This document shows, piece by piece, positions 41,760-49,823 of a stretch of DNA of 64,000 nt. The notes below the pieces were generated by a model. That model made no database searches and was not told where the DNA came from. It was given only the letters and a program-made list of their open reading frames with translations. This DNA is from Glycomyces sp040645615. GTDB lineage: Bacteria; Actinomycetota; Actinomycetes; Mycobacteriales; Micromonosporaceae. The translations under genes and the position numbers were made by a program. The stretch spans positions 310,001 through 374,000 of the forward strand of contig NZ_JBEYYO010000003.1 in NCBI RefSeq assembly GCF_040645615.1, in the 5' to 3' direction. Every line of letters starts with the position of its first letter. Positions within the stretch are counted from its first letter, which is position 1.

Positions 41760-43448
41760 TCAGCGGCCGGTGCGGATGCCGGTCTTGGGGAGGACCCAGA
41801 TCGCCGCGGCTGCGGCGGCGGCCGCGAAGGGGACCAGGAGCGCGAGCGGGTAGGCGGTGCCGATGCCGGTCTCGCCGAGGTTGCCGAAGTGGTCGGAGAT
41901 GCTGGTGACCATCACGAACCAGGCGGTGGCGTGGTCGGGGCTGGGGGCCGAGAGGGCCTGCCAGAACACGTCCTGGGCGTTGGCGATGAGGACCGCGAGG
42001 AAGAACAGGGCCCCGATCGGCCAGGCGGCGCGGGTGAGCGTCCAGCGGGCGGCCCCGGGGGCGAGGCCGCCCGCGGTCATGGCCCTCTTGCGGTCCTCGA
42101 GGCCCCAGAACAGGGCGGTGAACAGGAACAGCGCGGGTACGGCTAGCCAGGCGCGCGGGGCGAGGGCCGCGAAGGTGCCGAGGGTCTCGGCCTCGCGCAG
42201 GGCCTGGTAGTGAGCGAGGCCGAGCGGGCCGGTGCCGACGAAGAGCCAGGGCGCGAACGGCAGGAGCAGCCAGCGGGAGGCCTCCCCGGCGGGGCGCAGG
42301 GCACCGATCGCGTAGCCTCCGACGGCGGCGCACGCGACGGCCACGACGGTGGTGATCAGGGCCGGAACCCAGGTGTCGAGGGTCGGGGTGGTGCCTTCGA
42401 ACCGTTCGGAGGCGCCTTCGGTGATGCGGCTGAGCCAGGGCCACAGGCTGATCAGCGTCCCGGCCGCGAAGAGTCCGATAAGGAGGATCGAGGCGATGCC
42501 GGTGCCGATCTTGAACGGGCGGGGCTCGCCTGGTCCGGGGGCGACGTCGAGGCGGACGCGGGCGGCGGCGAACAGGACGGCCGCGCCGAGGCCGAGGACC
42601 GCGAGCCCGGCCAGAAGCAGGACCGCGATGGCCGAGGAGCGGCCGAAGTCCATCATCACGAAGCCGCTTTGGTACAGGTAGAGCAGCGGGGAGAAGGGCT
42701 GCACGCCGGTGATGGAGCTGAACGCGAACGTCTGGACTCCGGCGGCGACGAGCGCGAGGGCGGTGAGTCCGGCGGCGGTGAGGACGGTGCGCGAACGACG
42801 ATGGGTGTCGTCGCCGCCGCGGAAGGCGGCGAGGCCCACGAGGAGCCCTGCGCCGAAGACGACGCCGCCGACGAGCGAGCCCCAGGTGCTCCAGTCCGCC
42901 GTGGCGAGCTCGCCGCCGTTGTCGCGGTAGCTCTCGAACGCGGCGATCTGGCGGGCGATCACCCAGGCGGCGGGCGCGAACGCGACGAGTGCGAGCGCGG
43001 CGACAACATTGGTGGCGGTCCGCATCCCGCGACCGGCTTTGTGGACGCACCAGGCGACGAGGAACGCGAGGACGGCGCCGGAAACGGCCGCACCGAACCC
43101 GAGGCCGAGCCCCAGGCCGAGGCTCTCGGCGAATCGAGTGTCGCCCAGGACGTTCGAGAAGTTCTCAGCCCCGACGAACTCGCCGTCGCCGAAGGGCGAG
43201 CCGGTTTCCAGGCTCATGTTGAGGGTGCGGATCGTGGGCATGACGTAGGCGACCACGAGCGCGGCGACGGGAACGATGAGAAGCAACCACCCGACGAGCG
43301 CTCGGACGCTGCCGGAAGGCGGCGGCACGGGAACCGGATGCGGCAGACTGGGAACGTGGGGCGGCTGCACGCCGGGGACAGGCGGCTGCGGCGGTTCGCC
43401 CGGGGCGGGCTGGCCCGGGGGCGGGACTTCCGATGAGGGCGTGGACAT
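41760..43448 (-). CDS. orphan fused ABC permease-like membrane protein
   Basis: A 562-residue membrane protein with a Pro-rich cytoplasmic N-terminus (1-50) and about twelve helices. The first half starts like a MalF-type permease (VGWLLLIVPVAALVVAYVMPTIRTLNMSL, then FVGAENFSNVLGD). The second half opens the same way again (IASILLIGLFAAGTLISLWPW), so it looks like two permease units in one chain. I cannot see a good EAA loop in either half. There is no binding protein or ATPase gene beside it. It may be a non-transporting relative. The ATG at 43448 starts the Pro-rich segment. Confidence 0.55.
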   Translation of the reverse strand: MSTPSSEVPPPGQPAPGEPPQPPVPGVQPPHVPSLPHPVPVPPPSGSVRALVGWLLLIVPVAALVVAYVMPTIRTLNMSLETGSPFGDGEFVGAENFSNVLGDTRFAESLGLGLGLGFGAAVSGAVLAFLVAWCVHKAGRGMRTATNVVAALALVAFAPAAWVIARQIAAFESYRDNGGELATADWSTWGSLVGGVVFGAGLLVGLAAFRGGDDTHRRSRTVLTAAGLTALALVAAGVQTFAFSSITGVQPFSPLLYLYQSGFVMMDFGRSSAIAVLLLAGLAVLGLGAAVLFAAARVRLDVAPGPGEPRPFKIGTGIASILLIGLFAAGTLISLWPWLSRITEGASERFEGTTPTLDTWVPALITTVVAVACAAVGGYAIGALRPAGEASRWLLLPFAPWLFVGTGPLGLAHYQALREAETLGTFAALAPRAWLAVPALFLFTALFWGLEDRKRAMTAGGLAPGAARWTLTRAAWPIGALFFLAVLIANAQDVFWQALSAPSPDHATAWFVMVTSISDHFGNLGETGIGTAYPLALLVPFAAAAAAAAIWVLPKTGIRTGR

Positions 43449-43615
43449 GTGGGCTTCCGCATCTCTGGGGGGCACAACGACGGCCGCTCCCGCAGAAGGG
43501 AGTGACACGCTCCACACTAACGGTGGCCCGCCAACGAAGCCGGGTCTCGGGCGGGCCGACCGGTGCGCGACCGCCGGGCCGTGCGATGGTTCGCCGAAGG
43601 TCCCCAAGCCCGCGT

Positions 43616-44188
43616 TCAGTCGCTGAACCGGGCGACGGCTTCGTCGACCAGTTCGCTGACCTGGTCGAGGGGGACGACACCGCAGTTGACGAGCCCCGCG
43701 AGACCCTGAAGGGTGGCGAGGAAGACCACGGAGAGCCGTACCGCGCCCCCGTCCGGCAGCAGCCCCTCGGCCTCGCTGCGTTGGAACAGCTGGAGTATCG
43801 GAGCGAAGGCGGACTCGGCACTCGTGCTCACCGCTTCGCCGCCCGGTCCGCGTTTGTGGGCGAACATCAACTCCAGGAGGTTCGCCTCGGCGACCGCGAA
43901 GTCGAGGTAGGCCTGCGCGACCGCTCGAAGCCGCCCGGGATGGTCGCGCTCGCCAGAGGCCTTCCGCAACCGGGTGCCGAGTCGGGTGAAGCCTTCGACC
44001 GCCACAGCGTCGAGAAGCTCCTGCCTGCCGGAGAAGTACCGGCGCGGCGCGGCGTGGGTGACACCGATGGTCGCCGCGATCTCGCGCAACGACAGCTCGG
44101 CGGCGCCCCTGTCGCGCACCACCGCCGAAGCTTCGTCCAAGACCGCTTGACGCAGGTTGCCGTGGTGATAAGGGCGGTAGGACGTCAT
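43616..44188 (-). CDS. TetR-family regulator
   Basis: A 190-residue repressor. The helix-turn-helix part is RQAVLDEASAVVRDRGAAELSLREIAATIGVTHAAPRRYF (residues 13-52), and the C-terminal domain is of the TetR_C_33 kind. It is divergent from the SDR gene, with an operator in the 59-bp gap. It probably represses both itself and the dehydrogenase. The inducer is unknown. Confidence 0.9.
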   Translation of the reverse strand: MTSYRPYHHGNLRQAVLDEASAVVRDRGAAELSLREIAATIGVTHAAPRRYFSGRQELLDAVAVEGFTRLGTRLRKASGERDHPGRLRAVAQAYLDFAVAEANLLELMFAHKRGPGGEAVSTSAESAFAPILQLFQRSEAEGLLPDGGAVRLSVVFLATLQGLAGLVNCGVVPLDQVSELVDEAVARFSD

Positions 44189-44200
44189 GACGGGAGTCTA

Positions 44201-44243
44201 TCAATGTACCCGTTGACAACATTGTTTCCAGCGGATACATTGA
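44201..44243. promoter_or_regulatory. TetR operator before the SDR gene
   Basis: TCAATGTACCCG (44201-44212) and CGGATACATTGA (44232-44243) are inverted copies with one mismatch, 19 bases apart, in the divergent gap between the TetR and SDR genes. A TTGACA-like -35 (44213-44218) lies between the arms. Confidence 0.75.
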
Positions 44244-44247
44244 GGGT

Positions 44248-45168
44248 ATGTCTACGCTCGCCTCACCTTCACAGATGCCGGATCAAACCGGCCGCACGAT
44301 CATCGTCACCGGCGGCGGCAGCGGCATCGGCCGCGCCGCGGCGGCCGCGCTCTCCGCCAAGGGAGCGCGAGTCGTTCTCGCCGTCAGGGACCAGGACAAG
44401 GGCCGTGCCGCAGCGGCCACGATGGACGGCGAGGTGGACGTCCGTCCGCTCGATCTCGCCTCGCTGGCCTCGATCCGACGATTCGCCGCGGGCATCGACG
44501 GTTCCTTTTCCGTGCTCATCAACAACGCCGGCACCATGACCGATGAGTTGCGGCGCACCGCGGACGGCTTCGAGCTCCAGTTCGGGACCAACCACCTGGG
44601 GCACTTCGCGCTGACGAACCTGCTGCTGAACCGGATCACCGAACGGGTCGTGACCGTCTCCTCGACCGCGCACCGCTCCGCACGGATCGACTTCGACGAC
44701 CCGCAATGGGAACGACGCAAGTACCGGCCGTTCGGCGCCTACGGTCAGTCCAAACTGGCGAACCTGCTCTTCAGCTTCGAATTGCAGCGCCGCCTGATCG
44801 CGGCCGGGTCGCCGGTGATCGCCGCCTCCGCCCACCCCGGTTGGGCTGCCACCGGCTTCCGGATCACCAGTGGCAGCCGACTCCTCGACGCACTCGCCGC
44901 GGCATGCACGCCCGCTCTCGCCCACGGTCCCGAGGGAGGGTCGCTGCCGACGCTGCTGGCGGCCGTCGGTGACGTCCCGGGAGGCAGCTTCATCGGCCCG
45001 AGCCGGTTCGGCGGCATCCGAGGACCGGCCGCGGTGACCGAGCCGTCCGCCGAGGCGAAGAACCCCGACCTCGCCCGCCGGCTCTGGGAACTCTCCGAAC
45101 GCCTCACCGGCACTCGTTTCCCTCTACCGGCCATGACCGATCAGACAGCAGGCGGCACCGGCGCTTAG
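44248..45168 (+). CDS. short-chain dehydrogenase/reductase
   Basis: A 306-residue oxidoreductase of the classical SDR fold, close to the retinol-dehydrogenase-like group. The NADP(H)-binding turn is TGGGSGIGRAAA (residues 19-30), NNAG follows the fourth strand, and the active site is TVSSTAH with YGQSKLANLLF (Ser, Tyr and Lys). The substrate is unknown. Control by the neighbouring TetR is likely. It is convergent with the quinone-oxidoreductase-like gene, 13 bases apart. Confidence 0.9.
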   Translation: MSTLASPSQMPDQTGRTIIVTGGGSGIGRAAAAALSAKGARVVLAVRDQDKGRAAAATMDGEVDVRPLDLASLASIRRFAAGIDGSFSVLINNAGTMTDELRRTADGFELQFGTNHLGHFALTNLLLNRITERVVTVSSTAHRSARIDFDDPQWERRKYRPFGAYGQSKLANLLFSFELQRRLIAAGSPVIAASAHPGWAATGFRITSGSRLLDALAAACTPALAHGPEGGSLPTLLAAVGDVPGGSFIGPSRFGGIRGPAAVTEPSAEAKNPDLARRLWELSERLTGTRFPLPAMTDQTAGGTGA

Positions 45169-45181
45169 CCGGTCGGGTACG

Positions 45182-46114
45182 TCAGGGAGTGAGGATGATC
45201 TTGCCGTGGAGGCCTCCGCTGAAGGCGAGGTCGTGGACCTGGGCCAGATCAGCGAGGGGGCGGCGGTCGGTGATTCTCAAGTGCAGCTCTCCCGCGTCGA
45301 CCAGGGCTGCGAGTTCGGCCAGTTGCGTTGCGTCGCTTCGGACTTCGACCCGGCTCGTGCGGATGCCGCGTTCGGGCTCCCGTGATGCGGGGACTGTGGC
45401 GTAGGCGAGGATGCCTCCGTCTTCGATCAGGTCGAGCAGCGCGGCCGTGTCCTCCGCAGTGGTGCGGACCAGTTGCAGCACCGCGTCGAACCGTTGGCCC
45501 GCAAGGGCTTCGGTGACCGCCTTCTCGGTGTAGTCCACGATCTCCTCCGCCCCGGCCTCGATGACGGCTTCCCTGCTGGCCGGGCTCGCCGTCGCCGTGA
45601 CTTTCGCGCCTGCCCGGACCGCGAGTTGGATCGCCAAGCCGCCCAGCGCGCCCCCGCCTCCGTTGACCAGGAGTCGCTGGCCCGAGGCGAGTTCCAGGTT
45701 CTCGAACAGGGCCTGCCAGGCGGTGAGGCCCGAGACCGGCAGCGACGCCGCGTCGGCCAGGGGGATCGAGGTCGGGGCGGCGGCGAGGTGGTCGGCGGGG
45801 ACCGCGACGTATTCGGCGGACGAGCCGAGGCCGGTGAACGGGAGCATCGCGATCACGGCGTCCCCTGCGCGCCAGTCGGTCACGCCTTCGCCGATCTCGG
45901 CGACGGTGCCGGACACGTCGAACCCGGGGATGTGCGGGAGGTCGACGGGGAACAGCTCGGTCACCAGCCCAGCGCGGATCACCACGTCGAGCATGTTGAG
46001 CGCGGTGCCCGCGACCGCGACGACGACCTGTCCGGGCCCGGCCTGGGGGCGGTCGACCTCCTCGTAGGCGAGGACGTCGCTGCCGCCGTGGGTGTGGAAT
46101 CGCATGGCCTTCAT
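45182..46114 (-). CDS. zinc-independent MDR oxidoreductase (quinone reductase-like)
   Basis: A 310-residue medium-chain dehydrogenase without the zinc-binding cysteines, as in NADPH:quinone oxidoreductases. It has the N-terminal PQAGPGQVVVAVAGTALNMLDVVIRAG domain, PGFDVSGTV, the SLPVSGLTAWQALFE helix and the nucleotide site VNGGGGALGGLAIQLA (a GGGALGGLA variant of the usual GAAGGVG). It is divergent from the MarR gene across three operators, a plan typical for redox or electrophile responses. Confidence 0.88.
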   Translation of the reverse strand: MKAMRFHTHGGSDVLAYEEVDRPQAGPGQVVVAVAGTALNMLDVVIRAGLVTELFPVDLPHIPGFDVSGTVAEIGEGVTDWRAGDAVIAMLPFTGLGSSAEYVAVPADHLAAAPTSIPLADAASLPVSGLTAWQALFENLELASGQRLLVNGGGGALGGLAIQLAVRAGAKVTATASPASREAVIEAGAEEIVDYTEKAVTEALAGQRFDAVLQLVRTTAEDTAALLDLIEDGGILAYATVPASREPERGIRTSRVEVRSDATQLAELAALVDAGELHLRITDRRPLADLAQVHDLAFSGGLHGKIILTP

Positions 46115-46137
46115 GATGGGCCCCTCTCAGTCAAGTG

Positions 46138-46234
46138 CTTCGAGTTCGAAGTACTTGTTCACCGTAAACTGCTTCGAATTCGAAGCGCAATGATCGAAGC
46201 GCGTGACGATCGACACAATGCTTCGAATTCGAAG
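46138..46234. promoter_or_regulatory. three MarR operators
   Basis: Palindromes CTTCGAGTTCGAAG (46138-46151), CTTCGAATTCGAAG (46172-46185) and CTTCGAATTCGAAG (46221-46234) fill the 136-bp divergent gap. The last lies 16 bases before the MarR start codon. Their number implies tight control of both genes. Confidence 0.9.
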
Positions 46235-46250
46235 TAGATAGGATGGGGAG

Positions 46251-46754
46251 GTGACCGACGCCGAATTCGACCTCACGGCCTTCGACCCGCCCGACCCGGA
46301 GCAGCTGGAGGCCTACTTCGCGCTCATGGAATCGGCCACCCTGCTCCAGCACCACGTCGAGCAGCAGCTCCGCGCCGCGGGCGACATCTCCTCGGTCCAG
46401 TTCGAGGTGCTCATGCACCTGTTCAAGACCCGTCGGGCCACCATGACCGAGCTCGCCGACGGCGTGGTCTACAGCCGCAGCGGCCTCACCTACCAAGCGG
46501 GCCAACTGGAGAAGGCCGGGCTCGTGACCCGCGGCCCGAGCCCCGACGACGAGCGCGCCACACTCGTGACCATCACCGACGCCGGGATCGACGTGGTGCA
46601 CCGGGTCCTCCCCGGCCACGTCCAGGTCACCCGCCGCCTGCTCTACGAAGCGCTCTCCGACGAGGACCTGCGCCGCTTGGGCGACATCATGGCCCGCGTG
46701 AGGGACCACATCAGGGAGCAGCCGCCGCGCTCGGCCGCACCGCGCAAGCGCTAG
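46251..46754 (+). CDS. MarR-family regulator
   Basis: A 167-residue winged-helix repressor. The recognition region is ISSVQFEVLMHLFKTRRATMTELADGVVYSRSGLTYQAGQLEKAGLVTRG, and the wing is SPDDERATLVTITDAG. No conserved redox cysteine is visible, so it probably senses a ligand. Start GTG 46251 has GGATGGGGAG before it. It must bind the CTTCGAATTCGAAG palindromes and control the divergent MDR oxidoreductase. Confidence 0.92.
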   Translation: MTDAEFDLTAFDPPDPEQLEAYFALMESATLLQHHVEQQLRAAGDISSVQFEVLMHLFKTRRATMTELADGVVYSRSGLTYQAGQLEKAGLVTRGPSPDDERATLVTITDAGIDVVHRVLPGHVQVTRRLLYEALSDEDLRRLGDIMARVRDHIREQPPRSAAPRKR

Positions 46755-46761
46755 TCCGCCG

Positions 46762-46797
46762 CATATCCGATAGGATATATCCTATATGATATAGGAT
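46762..46797. repeat. AT-rich palindrome, copy B
   Basis: TAGGATATATCCTA (46771-46784) is a perfect palindrome, and ATCCTATATGATATAGGAT (46779-46797) is another that overlaps it. It fills the gap between two convergent stop codons (46754 and 46799). Confidence 0.85.
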
Positions 46798-46798
46798 T

Positions 46799-47863
46799 TC
46801 AGCCGAGGACTTCGTCCAGCAGCTCGGCGCGGGCGTCCAGGTCGGCGACCTTCAGCGGCTCTGCCAAGTCGGGCGCGAACGTGGCGACGGCCGATCGAGC
46901 GGCGTCGGTGAAGTGGACCGTGCCGTCGGGGTCGATCCTTTCGACGCCGTCGCCTTTCGCGATGCGCTCGTTGAACGCGATCGCCTCGTCGAGCGGCTGG
47001 TCGGGGGGAAGGTCGAGCGCGACCTCGCCCGCCTCGATGCGCACCGGGTAGCCGCCGGGCAGGCCGTCCGGGGCCGGGACCGACCAGCGGAGCGTCCCAC
47101 CCTCGGGCAGCAGCGCCTCCAGCACCGGGATCGCGGCGGCGGCCGTGACGAAGTTGCCCCGGCCGTGGGGCTCCAGGCCCGGCGGGCGGTAGGCGAGATC
47201 GTCGTCCCTCGTCCCGTCCTCGCCGAGGAAGACCCGGCACCGGTCCTGCGGGGACGCAGGCGGCCTCGCCTCCATCACGCCGTCGAGCTGGTGGTGGTGG
47301 GCGAGCACCCGCACCAGCGGCACCTCGGCCTGCGGGGCCTGGACGCGCAGCGCGGCCCGCGCGCGCAGCATCATCATGCCCGCGTTGCCGAGCCCGAGAC
47401 GCGGGGCGTGCCCCACGGCCTTGAGGACCGGGCCGGTGACGTCGGGCAGGGAGAGGTTCGCGACCGGACCGGTGAAACCGGCCTGCTCGGCCGCGCGCAT
47501 CACGTTGAGCACCACGGGAAGCTGGTACGGCAGCCGCAGCGCGAACCCGGCCGCGACCACGCCCCGCGCGGCGGCGTCGGTGCGGCCCGCGAGCGCCGAG
47601 GGGTTGCGCAGCGACGCGCATTGGACGATCAGGTGCGGGTGCACCCGGTCGATCAGGTGCGCCACGTCTTCGAGCCGGGTCGCGTCCACCTGCGCGGGCT
47701 CGACAAGGGAGCCTGACGCGGCGGCGATCGCGGCAGCCGCGTCTTCGACATTGTGGAGCGATCTGCTGGCGAGCACCAGCCGCTCGACCCGACCGCCCGT
47801 GGCCAGGCCCGCCGCGATCCGCTCCCCCATGTCGCCCAGGCCGATGATCAGCGCAGTAGTCAT
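46799..47863 (-). CDS. NAD(P)-binding hypothetical oxidoreductase
   Basis: A 354-residue protein with an N-terminal Rossmann turn, LIIGLGDMGERIAAGLA (residues 5-21), followed by ASRSLHNVEDAAAAI and VEPAQVDATRLEDVAHLIDRVHPHLIVQCAS. This resembles the saccharopine-dehydrogenase-like or Gfo/Idh-type dinucleotide-binding group. The C-terminal two-thirds has no motif I recognise, and I cannot name a substrate. The start is ATG 47863. Its stop lies next to the AT-rich palindrome. Confidence 0.6.
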   Translation of the reverse strand: MTTALIIGLGDMGERIAAGLATGGRVERLVLASRSLHNVEDAAAAIAAASGSLVEPAQVDATRLEDVAHLIDRVHPHLIVQCASLRNPSALAGRTDAAARGVVAAGFALRLPYQLPVVLNVMRAAEQAGFTGPVANLSLPDVTGPVLKAVGHAPRLGLGNAGMMMLRARAALRVQAPQAEVPLVRVLAHHHQLDGVMEARPPASPQDRCRVFLGEDGTRDDDLAYRPPGLEPHGRGNFVTAAAAIPVLEALLPEGGTLRWSVPAPDGLPGGYPVRIEAGEVALDLPPDQPLDEAIAFNERIAKGDGVERIDPDGTVHFTDAARSAVATFAPDLAEPLKVADLDARAELLDEVLG

Positions 47864-47958
47864 TTTCGGATCGTAGGCGAGAACGCCCTCGGCGGCCCCC
47901 GCATCGCCCGAACCGCCCACGCGTGGAGGAGCGGCGGCCGGACCGGGCGGCCGGGTTG

Positions 47959-48489
47959 CTACTGGTCGGACGGCTTGACCGGGCGGCTCGACCTTCCGGT
48001 GCGGCCGGTGAGTTCGGCGTCGAGGGTCTTCTGGGCGTTCGCCATGTGCTCGGCGTAGCCGGGGGCGTTCATGCGGGTCCAGAACTCCTCTTCGGGCACG
48101 TCCTCGATGTGGGACATGACCCACCAGATGTTGCCGAAGGGGTCGCGGACGCGGGCGCCTCGGTCACCCCAGGCGGCGTCGGCCAGTTCGGTGACCACAG
48201 TGGCTCCGGCCGCCACGGCCTTCTCGACCGCAGCGTCGGCGTCGGCGACCCAGATGCGCAGCAGCGAGGGCAGTTCGGGCCAGTCGGGGCGGCTGTCGAA
48301 GGCGAGGAGCATGGTGTCGCCGACCTTGATCTCGGCGTGGCCGATCCCGCCGTCCTCGGTGGGGACGCGGGCGGTCTCGACACCGCCGAAGACCTCGGTG
48401 ACGAAGTCCAGCAGTTTCGCGGTGTCCTCGGTGACGACCCAGGCGGTGACGGTGGTGTAGCCCTCGGGCTGGAAGTTGACGGTGGTCAT
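47959..48489 (-). CDS. VOC/PhnB-like protein
   Basis: A 176-residue vicinal-oxygen-chelate fold protein. Two beta-alpha-beta-beta-beta units are visible, with KLLDFVTEVFGGVETARV, HAEIKVGDTMLLAFDS and the ending RVRDPFGNIWWVMSHIEDV. Relatives include PhnB/YdeK-like and antibiotic-resistance proteins. Metal-site residues are not all clear. A C-terminal tail of about 50 residues is charged. It stands alone; the flanking gaps (47864-47958 and 48490-48599) hold nothing I can identify. Confidence 0.8.
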   Translation of the reverse strand: MTTVNFQPEGYTTVTAWVVTEDTAKLLDFVTEVFGGVETARVPTEDGGIGHAEIKVGDTMLLAFDSRPDWPELPSLLRIWVADADAAVEKAVAAGATVVTELADAAWGDRGARVRDPFGNIWWVMSHIEDVPEEEFWTRMNAPGYAEHMANAQKTLDAELTGRTGRSSRPVKPSDQ

Positions 48490-48599
48490 GTCGGCTCCTG
48501 TGCTAGTCCGTGATGATGCCTCGAGATTAGCAGAACGGAATTGTTCGTTCCAATCAGGGGACATGAACGCGGCCACCAGGGGCGCCGCCGTTCGCGCGG

Positions 48600-48959
48600 T
48601 CAGTCCAAGAGGTCGTGCTCCACCGCGACCGCCAGCGCGGCCGCGAGTCGTTCGGGGTCGGCGAGCAGGGCTTCGAGGAGCGTCGCCACCTCGTGCAGGG
48701 CCGCGCGGTCGGTGCCGTAGGCGCAGAACATGCCGCCCTCGGAGTCGAATCCGAAGCGCTCCAACACCGGCGAGTCGAGCAGGCTCGCGTGGATCGCGGA
48801 CTGCCAGTCGTAGCCGCTGCCCTCAAGGCTGTGGGCGGCGAAGACCGGGCTCAGGTGGGCGTCGGCGGGGCCGCCGGGGCTGTAGATGATCGAGACGCTG
48901 TCGTCGTGCTCGACGAGTTTCGCGTGGGTGAAGGCGCTGAAGTCGGGGTTCGCAGTCAT
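48600..48959 (-). CDS. Imm51-family immunity-like protein
   Basis: A 119-residue cytoplasmic protein that matches the Imm51 pattern of polymorphic-toxin immunity genes: SPVFAAHSLEGSGYDWQSAIHASLLDSP, then FDSEGGMFCAYGTDRAALHEVATLLEALL. Immunity proteins neutralise a toxin domain exported by the same or a related strain. No toxin gene is beside it, so it is an orphan: either protection against a competitor's toxin or a reused fold. ATG 48959. Confidence 0.75.
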   Translation of the reverse strand: MTANPDFSAFTHAKLVEHDDSVSIIYSPGGPADAHLSPVFAAHSLEGSGYDWQSAIHASLLDSPVLERFGFDSEGGMFCAYGTDRAALHEVATLLEALLADPERLAAALAVAVEHDLLD

Positions 48960-49047
48960 GGCCGCGAGCTTAGAGGGCGGCACCGACAACTCGTGATCGT
49001 GGCGCGCATCGACGCCTCTCGCTACAGTTGCGTCTCGGAGGTGAGCC

Positions 49048-49641
49048 GTGCGCAGAAGTTCGGAATGGGTTGTCGTCGAGCGCAGTTCACCGACCCGCCG
49101 GATCTCCGCGCTGGTGCTGTACGCCCTCGCGTGCGCGGTCGTGATCGGGACGCTGGCCGCTCTGGTGCGGACCGAGCCCTCGACCCTGGACTCGGGCGAG
49201 CCGAACCCGGTGGCGGCGCTGCCGGGGTTCTTCACCGCGATAGGGGCGCTGGGAGCGGTGTGCTTCCTCGTGCCGCTGGTGCGGCCTCCGAAGCTGAGCG
49301 TGAACCATTTCGGGCTGCGGGTGCGCCCGGGGTTCGGCAAGAACCTCCTGATCCCCTGGAGCAACGTCGAGGAACTGGCCGCGATCCACGTGGGGTCGCG
49401 GCGGCGGGGAACCTCGTATCTGCTGTTCGCGGCCGACGTGTACCTGGGGCGCGGGGGCTCGGACCGGCCCGGGTTCATCGGGCGGTCGGTGCTGCGGGAG
49501 GCCAACCGGGCCACCGAGGGCCTCGTGGCCGGGTTCGACCTGGCCGTGCGGTGCAAGGACTTCGAACCCGAAGCGCAGCAGCTCTTGGCGCGGCTGGCCT
49601 CGTACGCGCCGGGGCACGTGCAGGTCGTCGACCGGCTCTGA
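49048..49641 (+). CDS. two-helix membrane protein with PH-like domain
   Basis: A 197-residue protein. Two membrane helices (ISALVLYALACAVVIGTLAAL, about 19-39, and ALPGFFTAIGALGAVCFLVPLV, about 56-77) precede a cytoplasmic domain with KLSVNHFGLRVRPGFGKNLLIPWSNVEELAAI. The strand-turn-strand pattern and the IPWSNVEEL segment recall bacterial PH-like domains (DUF3093/YdbT types). Function unknown. GTG 49048 is the start. It precedes disA on the same strand with a 180-bp gap. Confidence 0.6.
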   Translation: MRRSSEWVVVERSSPTRRISALVLYALACAVVIGTLAALVRTEPSTLDSGEPNPVAALPGFFTAIGALGAVCFLVPLVRPPKLSVNHFGLRVRPGFGKNLLIPWSNVEELAAIHVGSRRRGTSYLLFAADVYLGRGGSDRPGFIGRSVLREANRATEGLVAGFDLAVRCKDFEPEAQQLLARLASYAPGHVQVVDRL

Positions 49642-49823
49642 GCGGCCGGGCGCAGGTCACAACCCGGAACGGGCGCCTTGCGTAGCTTGCGGTAAATGCC
49701 GGTCCCTGCCGGGCCCGGGTCGTCCGTACACTGGAAGCCACCTGGCGCCCACCCCTGGCGCGAGGTTCCTTCAACGCCTCGGCGCTCCAGCGCCGGGGGA
49801 CCGACCAGCGCTTGGGGGCACCA

